Shown here in pieces: positions 51,635 through 61,100 of a stretch of DNA of 64,000 nt; position 1 is the first letter of the stretch, and each line of letters begins with the position of its first letter. The DNA is from Asterias rubens. Its lineage: Eukaryota > Echinodermata > Asteroidea > Forcipulatida > Asteriidae. Location: contig NC_047068.1 in NCBI RefSeq assembly GCF_902459465.1, positions 8,556,001 to 8,620,000 on the forward strand, given 5' to 3'. Under the pieces are notes generated by a model, which worked only from the letters and a program-made list of their open reading frames with translations, searched no databases and was not told where the DNA came from. Made by a program: the position numbers and the translations under genes.

Positions 51635-54600
51635 ATGAATGTTTTTCGGCTTGTTGGTGATCTTTCTCACTTGCTGGCTATCTTAATTCTTCTCTGGAAA
51701 ATATGGAAGACCAGGTCCTGTTCAGGTGAGATCCATTACATTTTAATAACCAAAAAAGTTGTTGGCTTTTGATTTTTGTTTATTACCGCCACGACACCGG
51801 TTGGCCACGTTGACACCGAACAACACCGCCACCGACATTTGGTCACTTTTTGCGGCACGGGCAAATTGGATCGCACTGGCCACTGGGTTGGCGAATTTTG
51901 TAACCCAAGTGAAGTAGATGTGGGGAGCTTATATATTTTTTTCATTGTTTTGAACGATGAGAGAAATTTGTTTTTATAGTTTGACGTGTGTTGTTGACTT
52001 CTAGTTCTCTCTTTTCAGTCACATCACAATCACAATTGATTTTAATTAATTAATAAAACATAAAATGGGGTTTTTATTTTTTTTGTGACTGAGTCAACTC
52101 ATCCTTATAAATGTGTCTCAACAATGAAATACAAATTTACAGTTTATTTTAAGAACTAAGAAGTAACAGCTTAATGTGCATGTTTCTCAAATTTTTGTGT
52201 TGTGTTTTCATAATATATTTTTATTTGGGTAATTTTGTAATTGTGTCTTTTTTAGTTTTATGGTTTTATTTGATGAATGATGTGCATTATCAAACTAATT
52301 CTTGATTTGCATTTTCATTATCAATATATTTTTAGGAGCATGTTCAAAATTGTAAAAGAAAGTTTGCATGTCTGTTTAACAAAAGTTGTTAGACACAATA
52401 AAATTTCAGGCCAGATAAATAAAGTGATAGTGAAAATAGAAAATAGTGAAAATAGAAAATAGGCCCTACCAACTTTAAAATGTACTAGAGCCCGATTATC
52501 TACTCCACAGCAGTAGAATAAAGCAAGACAGTTCCATAATAACAACTCTACCTGGCAAGTAGATACACACATGGTGTTACCACAAACCAAATATACATTG
52601 ATACCTCACCATGCAATGCCTCAAATCCTATGTACTAGAGCCCTTTATGGATTGCATTACATTTGTTTATTTCTTGTGTTATTATAGTAATTGTACTTTT
52701 GCAATTTTCCAAGTTTTAGGAACTGTGAATACATTGTTAAATTGAATGTTTCTTCTTCTTCCCAACACCTGTCAATAGGAATCTCCGGAAAGAGTCAGAT
52801 CCTCTTTGCACTTGTCTTCACATCGCGGTACCTAGATCTCTTCACCAATTTCATCTCGCCCTACAACACATTCATGAAAGTCATCTACATTCTGTGCGCC
52901 TACGCCACCGTATATTTAATCTACATCAAGTTCAAGGCCACCTATGACAGCAACCATGACACGTTCAGGATGGAGTTCCTGGTGGTTCCTGTGGGTGGCT
53001 TGGCGTTCCTTGTCAACCATGATTTCACTCCTCTTGAGGTAGGTTCTCAGGCCTGTATGCTCATTTTATCCTTGGTTAATGGCACTCTATGGGCAATGAC
53101 CAGGGGGAATGGAGGTAATCGCTTCAGTTGCCTTCGTGAAGTGTCAGAAGATGTGTATGATACACGCAGAAATTTTTTGTGCCAGAAACGAAATTGGATG
53201 ATGGAAAACCGCAATGTTAACACATCGAGATATTCCATTATCATGCCTTTAACTTAGCTTTTGATTGAAGGAGCACAGTAATTTCCTCTTTGGCATGTCT
53301 GGCAAGGGGCTTTGTCACACGAGGCAACTTGGAGGCCACCAACTTCAGTCTATGCTTACAATTGAGAATGGCTTCTCTTCTTTGAGATTCTTCTGTAAAT
53401 TGCCTTGTGTGACATGACCCTTTCATACAACAACTCCATGATGTTACTATGTAAATTTTTGAAACTTCGGACTTGACCTCTTGGAATAAAATGCGTTTTG
53501 TCTCCTCCCATCAGATCCTGTGGACTTTCTCCATCTACCTGGAGTCAGTTGCCATCTTACCACAGCTCTTCATGATCAGCAAGACCGGCGAGGCAGAGTC
53601 CATCACAAGCCATTATCTCTTTGCCCTTGGTGCTTACCGAGCTCTCTACATCGTCAACTGGGTCTACCGCTTCTACTTTGAGGGTTTCTTTGACCTGATT
53701 GCCATCGTGGCTGGCTGTGTGCAGACGATACTGTATTGCGACTTTTTCTATCTATACATCACTAAAGGTAAGGTTTGAGTAACGACAAGTCTGCCGGCTT
53801 TGCTTTTCATGCTGTTGGCTCGTTTCTACCATAACAAATATTGAAGATCTGTTAATCCATGCGGTTTGGCCTTATCCTGCAGTGAAGCCCAATAGATTCA
53901 CCGACAGGCTTTTATGAAAGTTAAGGGGAAACTTTTCATGTTTGTCTTTTTCTGACAAAACTGCCCTTTTACTGATGCTCTGTTGAAGGCCAACTCTGTT
54001 TTGTGCGTAGTGCTCTCTTAAAGTCTAGGTCATACTTCTTTCAAATGCGAATGTGATTGCGATAAGGATTTTGACTACATGCGTTTTCAACGAATAGATC
54101 GCAGAAGTTGCCCAGTGCTCTCCTTTTTCAAAACATTTGCAGCAAAAACAAGCATTGCTTTTGAACTCCCAGGAACTATGAATCGGGCTTCAGAAAAACA
54201 GTGTTATCACACAGAATGTCTGCAAGGTATCCTGAATATAATAGGACGTACCTTATGACACTCTACCTTTCAGTTACATTAGCTGTGTAATTATTTTCAG
54301 AGCCGCTTTTGGTGGACCCTGAAAAAGAAAGCGGATACGAGTTGGACCTTTAGAAGCCATTGCTCCATTGGGGATATCAAACTATCATTTGAGAAATTTT
54401 GATTTAAAGTAAGCTGAATATCCCTGCATCTCTGTGTAACCTTCACGCCGCCTAAACTTGCTTAGATTATCTTTAGCAATCATTATGTGTCGGTTGGTGT
54501 TTCATATTATTATCTGAGAAATCGTTTTTGTCACAAAGACATAATGACTTCTCAGAGAGAGTGAGAGCTTCTTTTATATCCTCTGCTGTCCCAAACCACA

Positions 54601-56469
54601 GCCTAATGTGTTCCTATATGCTATGTGTTGACTGATATGTTGTGTGTTGGGACATGTCCACACTTACGGCTTCGGCTGTTGCTGCAGCCACAACACAGAA
54701 AAATACAATTTGTCAATGTTGTTGCTGCAGCCAATAGTCATAGCCAATAGCCGTAATCGCTTAAATCTGACACAGCCTCAGCTAAGTGTTGCTTGCCATC
54801 TTATTTTGCATAGACCCCTCGCATACACCAGGCCTTGAACTTCACTCTTGAAGGGGGCGCAACAATTTTCCTCTGGTAAGGGGCACATCTATGAGAAAAA
54901 TGTAAACATGTGTTGGACATCACAACAAAAGCACACGGCACCGCTGCAATTGCTGTGGATGCTTTGGGTTAATTCAAGGCATGTGTTTTAATGTTCACAC
55001 CACATACAATGCTCATTCAATGCATTTTTTGGTTTGACCTCAGTGATGGAGCTGTTTGACCTCATGATGTCGTATGCAAGGGGTTTTATCAGACTGACAC
55101 AAGAATTGTGTAACAGTACACAGGCCGCTTCTTAGTTTACCACATTTCATGATGGCACTAATCCTGTGTTCTTACTCTAATCCACACCAATTAACTTCTG
55201 GGCTTTGCAGGAGCTGCAACAGTTAATAAATTATATTGCTCATAACTAAATGTGGTCTAGGGTGTAATCTTTAACGCTAATCCTAAAAAAGCTCATTCTT
55301 GTTTGCCTAATACTAGGATACCAACTATCTTTATTTTGGTGTGTGAAAAGACAGAGAACTGTGTGTTATTTTATACTGCAATTGTGTGTTATCCTACATT
55401 CATGCGACCTTGCAATTTCATGCGACCTGGGAGGCCATGGCCTTTGTTGCCCCTGGTCTTGGCCTTGGTACCTATTCAACAAATACCCATTTACTTGAAG
55501 ATTTTTCAAATGGAAGTGCCCTTTGCAAAATGAAAATGGTCTCCCCTTTTTATAGATGAAGTTTAAGGCCTGATTGGTTTACCTATAACATTAACTCTGA
55601 GTTCGTTTCACTAGGAAGGTGTCCCATTAATTTTGGATTCCCAATTTGTCTTGACTCTTCCCGATATGTTTTATCTTAGAATGTTGACATCTTGAAAGTA
55701 AGATGTCGACCTCCCGAGATTCATGAATGATCTCGGGATATCAACATCCCGAACGTAGGATGTCAATGACTTTCCAATATAATTCATCTTGGGATGATAG
55801 CGACCTCAAAATGTTGAGAACCTGAGAGAAAATATATATTGGGAAGACAACATTCTCCTTTCAAGATGTCGTCATCGCGAGATGATCATCTTCGGATGTT
55901 GTATCTTGGGTCTATGATGTCGTCATCCTGCAGAAAATTATCACAGGATCTCAACATCAACAAGTTGGATTGCACTTTCAGAGCTTCAACCGTACAAGAA
56001 ATGCAGTACAAAGATGGAAGGCCCTTGTGCTGTGTGATGTACTGGGGTTATGATCAACTGCTGCAGCTGGTTTTTTAGACAGAGGGAAAATTTGTCATGG
56101 ATAAACACAAACTACCACAAATCCACATGCCTCAATTCTTTGATTCTCTGATTTTTTTTTTCCTGAGGGATTTCAAAGCCAAAGCATGATTGGCATGGGT
56201 TTAGGCATGATGTCCAAATCCAATCTTATCAGATTCTAAGAATTTGGGCGTTTCAAAACCTTTAAAGCACGACAATGGATTGTGGAAACAATTTGTTACC
56301 TTTAATACTGATGGTAAGAGGCTACCAAAGTCTAGTTATGACTATAAATATACTTAAATTGTTTTGTGTCTTTTTATTAAATTTCAATATTTTTACCAAT
56401 TTCCCCTTACACCCTTGTTCTCTTTCTCCTGCAGTTATGCAAGGCAAGAAGCTTTCGTTACCTGCATAA
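51635..56469 (+). CDS. KDELR: ER lumen protein-retaining (KDEL) receptor
   Basis: Four exons join in phase: 51635-51725, 52779-53038, 53515-53767 and 56435-56469. They give 212 residues, the same length as human KDELR1. The start [16 protein letters not shown] is canonical. Family hallmarks follow: [85 protein letters not shown] and [10 protein letters not shown]. The protein has seven hydrophobic membrane spans. It binds C-terminal KDEL/HDEL-type signals of escaped ER proteins in the Golgi and returns them to the ER in COPI vesicles. The constitutive last exon adds [11 protein letters not shown], which keeps the lysine cluster and the serine known to matter for retrograde sorting. A second candidate last exon in the long final intron would replace this tail (separate entry). 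The name is at family level because KDELR1/2/3 are vertebrate paralogues. Confidence 0.96.
52481..52643 (-). mobile_element. Structured retroposon (family L) with 13 bp target duplication
   Basis: TGTACTAGAGCCC flanks it exactly on both sides (52481-52493 and 52631-52643). The 137 bp between is the reverse complement of the core of 33611-33764 with only a handful of differences. It lies in KDEL receptor intron 1, antisense to the gene. The exact duplication points to insertion through staggered cuts. Confidence 0.85.
54301..54353 (+). CDS. Candidate alternative last exon of the KDEL receptor
   Basis: ATTATTTTCAG precedes AGCCGCTTTTGG, a good acceptor. Joined to the donor at 53767 it reads in the right phase for 17 residues ([17 protein letters not shown]) and then TAG. 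The resulting protein would be 218 residues with an acidic tail instead of the lysine-rich [11 protein letters not shown]. It contains a LL pair after an acidic residue and a tyrosine motif (GYEL), both resembling sorting signals. An AATAAA at 55225-55230 could end such a transcript. No transcript evidence is available here. Confidence 0.5.
54834..54905. mobile_element. Family M repeat fragment
   Basis: CTTGAACTTCACTCTTGAAGGGGGCGC, ATTTTCCTCTGGTAAGGGGCAC and TCTATGAGAAAAATG match 28733-28835. Intronic in the KDEL receptor. A weaker relative is at about 53262-53310. Confidence 0.5.
55425..55560. mobile_element. Family M repeat, reversed
   Basis: CTGGGAGGCCATGG, TTGCCCCTGGTCTTGGCC, AGATTTTTCAAATGGAAGTGCCC and GATGAAGTTTAAGGCCTG are the reverse of the order at 57138-57300, with many changes. 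Confidence 0.45.
55670..55970. repeat. Cluster of GATGTCGACATCCCGAGAT-like palindromic words
   Basis: Variants of GATGTC(G/A), TCTCGGGAT, CATCTTGAAAG/CTTTCAAGATG, CATCATCGCGAGATGATC and CATCTTGGGATGA fill about 300 bp in both orientations. Blocks such as TCCCGAGATTCATGAATGATCTCGGGA form clean hairpins. There is no fixed period. It lies in the last KDEL receptor intron. Confidence 0.6.
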
Positions 56470-58698
56470 AGCCATCCTGCATGTCGAGCCGCATGTCAGC
56501 TCAGCCTACAGTTATTCTTCATCAAGGGTTTTTATTAAGTTCAACTTGTAACAAACTTTAATATTTAGATCACATAGGCTTCTTTTTTGGGTATTTTTTT
56601 TTGTAGGTGTGTTTTCGACTTGCCATTATTATTTCCCCGTCTAGTTTTGCAAGACGTGCCTTGAACATTTACCACGAGGCAGACTTATTCTTTTGAGCAT
56701 GTAAATCCTTAAGGCATGTTGCGAAATGGATCTGGCTTTGCATAAAATGGGTATATAAAGTGGGTTTTGATGGGTATAACTGGGTATCAGCCGGTTACCA
56801 CATGAACAGGTATCCAAGAGCGGGTATGGGCTCATTTTACCAGACGCCATCATCACCCTTAGATGCTAAATCTTGGTTTCGCCATTTTGTGAGTCAGATT
56901 CCCTGACCACGGGCCTTCTGTAGCTCATGTGTGGCTTCTGTGGGTGGGGTCTGTATGTTCAGGAATTTTTTTACCATGCCTGCGTCTAAAATGTGTTTAA
57001 AAAGAAGCAGGAACACAAAGAGAAATGCTATGTAAACTATCTGTAAAGCGTGTAGACTATTTAATAGACATAATAATACAAAGACAGTAACTACAGTATT
57101 AAGAAGCTGTGAAATATTTTTCAAACTTTACCATTTGCAGGCCTGGAATTTCATCTTCAAGAGGGCAAGGTCATTTTAGTTTTCCAATGGGCGCTTCCAT
57201 TGGAAAATCATATAATCTATAGGAAACTTTTGAAGGGGCACTACGACCAATACCAGGGCCAACAGATGCCGTTGCTTCCATGTAATTCCAGCCCTCCAGC
57301 TGCAAATTTTAGGGGTTGATAAACTAGAAGTATTAAAGCAAGCTTGTGGACTGTTTTCACACAATTCAAAAGTTTGGGATTGTATTTTCACCATAGTTTG
57401 ATGGTGTGTGATGTCTTCAGTGTAACCATGAACTGTTGACTTTTGGTGGCAAATGTTGTCTGTCATTATGGTGTGGCCATTGTTGTTGGGTTCCCTGTTC
57501 ACACAATGACAGTGACAGTGAATATTTTCATTTAATGTAAAGGTGCCTGACTGTTTTTTGTTTTCTTCCATCCTCTATTTGATTAGATTTAGGTAATAAA
57601 TGGGGGAAATCAAGTTGCTCTATGTCAAAGGTCACATGGTCAGAGGTCATGTCCATGTCTTAACCAATCATCACTACTTGATGTTTCTTGCTAACTATTT
57701 GAATTGTACATAACACAAAAATACGTTTCTGTTTCAAAAAGATGTTTCTTTTTCAAATTCATTAACCAGCTGGGAGGTTGATCCCTTTATAGTTTTAACT
57801 GGACTGTGTGGATTATTTGCATATTAAAAGCCAAATGCCTCTATCGGGTAGTCGAAATTACCACGGCAACAGTGTAGCAGCCTGCATTTTAAGCAGTGCA
57901 CGAGTAGATAATTAAAATGAAATCCGATTGTTACATTTTTATTTTTTTTGCTTTTTTTGCTTTATATGAGTAATGATATTCCTGTGTTATTTGTTAAGTC
58001 TTATATGATGTTTTGGATAGTGAGTATAACTGACAACACCCAGAAAAATTGAGTGGATTGGTATTTCAACCGTGTCAGAATTTTATCTAAGTTTTGCATG
58101 TAATGTTGCGTTGGGAATACTTTTATATTGTGGCCAGTGGCCATCTTGTTTGTACCTCAATTCATCAGTGCTGGATGTAAAGAGAGTCGTGAACGAAGAG
58201 AAAGTATTTGTTCACTTGTACAGGTTGTTGGTTCGATTTGGTTACAATCCCTTTCATATCTTTGAAGACAACAAGAAATTATGAAAAATATTTGTTAAGT
58301 GCTGCAGCTTATCATCGCTCGATTGGTTATGACATTTTGCACACATTTGTTTGTAATGATAGTTTCAGCTTGATCAAAGTCTGTTGGTTAAATCAATTGA
58401 ATTATTTCATTTACCTTTTCAATAATATTGCAAGTATTCCAAACTTGTATATTTTGTACAGTGACCCGAAATCAACAGTTTTTGTAGAGTCTTGTTTGCC
58501 TAATGTAAAAACTTATGTTATTTTGTTTGTTTGTAGAGTGATCGAAAGAGCTTTTGTTTTACATTAATACATTATAATGTCAACATTAGTGTATTGCATT
58601 CAAAAACATGTAAGTGTACATGTACGTTTCACTAGGAAGGTGTTCCATTAAAATGGGGGACTTTTTAATTTTGGATTCCCACGAACCTTATAAATAAA
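56470..58698 (+). other. Probable KDEL receptor 3' untranslated region
   Basis: No coding sequence recognised. A family M repeat lies at 57138-57300 (CAGGCCTGGAATTTCATCTTC...ATGTAATTCCAGCCC). AATAAA at 58693-58698 is one candidate poly(A) signal and would imply a 2.2 kb 3' region. Shorter transcripts are possible. Confidence 0.4.
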
Positions 58699-60878
58699 CG
58701 ATGCGTGTTGTTTCATAAGTTGTCTAGTCTTATTATACTTCAACTTTGCTTTTTGATTATGAATAATTACTTGTCTTTCTTTAGGTTTGCGCAAGAAAGA
58801 GAATTATGGGAAATACATTTCCTGCACGAGAGAAATCATTATGTGGAAAATCGAAAAGAATCGGAAGCCCAAACCAGTTGCAGTCGATCTCTAAAAAAAC
58901 ACATTGTTTGCATTTCAAAGTTGTATAACTTTCTTTGCAATAGCAAAACACTGTAGGAAATAATGTACTGCCGAATGATACTTCTGCAATCGCAGTTAGT
59001 TTTCTCAGGTTTCCTTTACAGTAAACCACGTAGGACGAACAACCTGGTCACATCAATGTAAACAAAAGATTGCACTGTCTTGTTTTCGTCATCCTTGGTG
59101 AAATGCAGAAAGGGGTACCTTGTAAACGTGCACAATTGTAGTTTTAATAGCCTGCCATGGATTGCCCTGGAATGTACAGTGTATTTCTAATTGTGTATAC
59201 ATGTACATGTACAAAGGTTAGGCAAACGTGGTCTATAATTATACAGATTGGGGTATGAAAAGGCCCCAATTGGCGTTGGTGAAAATTACTTTATTCGGAG
59301 CTGTCCCTGCTATCTCTATGGTTAAAGCGATATTTACACAGTGTAAACACTAGTAAAGGGTGTTCACCTCGGAGAGTCTTGTGTGTGTTCATATAACCAT
59401 GACTAGCGTAGATGAGGAGGATTCTAGTATACAAATGTGGGGTAAGGGAGGTATTCTTACAGGTAATAATCATTTCGTAGGATTGGATTAGAAATGTATT
59501 TATACATGTAATCGGTATGGAAATTTGTCATTAATGTTGTATTTTGATAAAAATTTATTGTTGAGCGTGCACAACTTAGTTGTGAAACGTCGCGGTCGCC
59601 TCCCCTCTTCACCTTCTCTCTTGCGTTCTCCAACTAAAGAAATTGGTGTTTGTTTCTGGAATTGAGCTTTAATATTGGGGATGGGTGTACTTGGCAATGA
59701 TGGTATTTGGCATGATATGTAGGGTATTTCGTAATAATTTATATTAGTGTTGATCGAGCGGGCCAATGCATTATCCGTAATGTGGATTATATTTCGCCTC
59801 ATTAACGCATAGTTTTAATGCAATCGGCTTTTGTCATTGTACCAATTTTATCCACTGCACTGAGTATTTCCCAGCTAAGATGACTGTAAGGGTAATAATG
59901 CTTAGTCGACTAAAAATATAGCACGTACACTGCTCCAATGACACATTTATTTTATTGTGTTGAGCACATTTGGTATAATTCAGTTACACTTGGCAAAATG
60001 TACAACTGCTTTCATAGTTACGAACTTTGTGAAACATTTGCCTTGTTATTTTGAGGGTCTGTACGTCCAGTTTGGTTATTTATATGGAGATGGGCCAATC
60101 GGATTATGTATAACACGCTGAATTTGGAATCAGTAGTGGTATTTGGTTCCCTTAGCAACAAATCCATAGTCACCGATAGCCACGGATTTGAGTGGTCTAA
60201 GTCTGGTCTCCCCCCTCAACAATAATCACCGCTGCTAATAGCAGAGGAGATATCCGACTAAAAAGGCTTGTATGAAAGTGGTACCCTCTTTTAAAACAGA
60301 CTCATAATCACAGCCACTAATAGCCGCGGAGTTTATCTGACTGAAAAGGAAGAAGTTCTGGTATACAGCAGATAAAAAAAAACGCGCCAGTTGGTATGGA
60401 CTTGACAAAGTCAATTTCTGCAAAATTGTTTTGAAAATAAATATATTTAATGATTGGTTGCTATATAACTGTCGAATGATTTTTGCTTTGTTTCCAATGA
60501 CGTGTACACGATTTTAAAATCTAAGGCTCCATTCATCGTGATTTATTGAGCGTACGTCCAACGACGCATACAAAGTTGTCTGAGCACCAAATAAAGCGAG
60601 TTTTCGGAACATGCTGTGCAACATCTAATCTACTGTTTTTTTTACCACCGCTTTTGGGAGTAACAGAGCGTCGGCCTCATTAATTTTTAGTTTATTCTCA
60701 TATCAATTAATTCTCATGTAAACTTTCTGGTCAACATCCGCCGGGGCGCGCGCCCCGCGTGACGAAGTCCCCTGATAAAATGTCCAATTATATATGATAT
60801 CATAATTATCTGTGGAACACTATATACGTGTATACAAACTAAAATAATAGAAACGGTAATTTTATTGGTCTTTAATAA
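58699..60878. other. Non-coding, nothing recognised
   Basis: Open frames on either strand lack motifs. Around 59995-60090 the words AAACATTTGCCTTGTTATTTTGAGGGT and CAGTTTGGTTATTT...ATGGAGA match the tandem repeat and its right flank at 60879-61125, so an older duplication links the two. Confidence 0.4.
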
Positions 60879-61100
60879 CTACTCCTACATTCTCTCACTT
60901 AATTCACTTTTAGAAAACATTTGCCTAGTTATTTTTAGGGTTTGTAGGCCAGCTACCCCTACATTCTCTCACTTAATTCACTTTCAGAAAACATTTGCCT
61001 AGTTATTTTGAGGGTTTGTATGCCAACTACCCTTACATCCTCTCACTTAGTTCACTTTCAGAAAACATTTGCCTTGTTGTTTTAAAGGTTTGTAGGCCAG
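60879..61100. repeat. Tandem repeat, three units of exactly 74 bp
   Basis: Units start at 60879, 60953 and 61027, each CTAC(T/C)C(C/T)TACAT(T/C)CTCTCACTTA, then TTCACTTT(T/C)AGAAAACATTTGCC and GGTTTGTA(G/T)GCCA(G/A). Sequence beyond the third unit matches a single copy near 60035-60090. Confidence 0.9.

Noticed and set aside
52691..53257. 188-residue plus-strand open frame
   Set aside because: It contains KDEL receptor exon 2, but the residues before 52779 and after 53038 are intron read-through; the clear AG and GT sites and family alignment define the exon.
57176..57571. 131-residue minus-strand open frame
   Set aside because: Its C-terminal part is a family M repeat translated; the rest has no motif and no splice context.
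60879..61100. CRISPR-like array
   Set aside because: Regular 74 bp units are continuous tandem copies without unique spacers, and the genome is animal.
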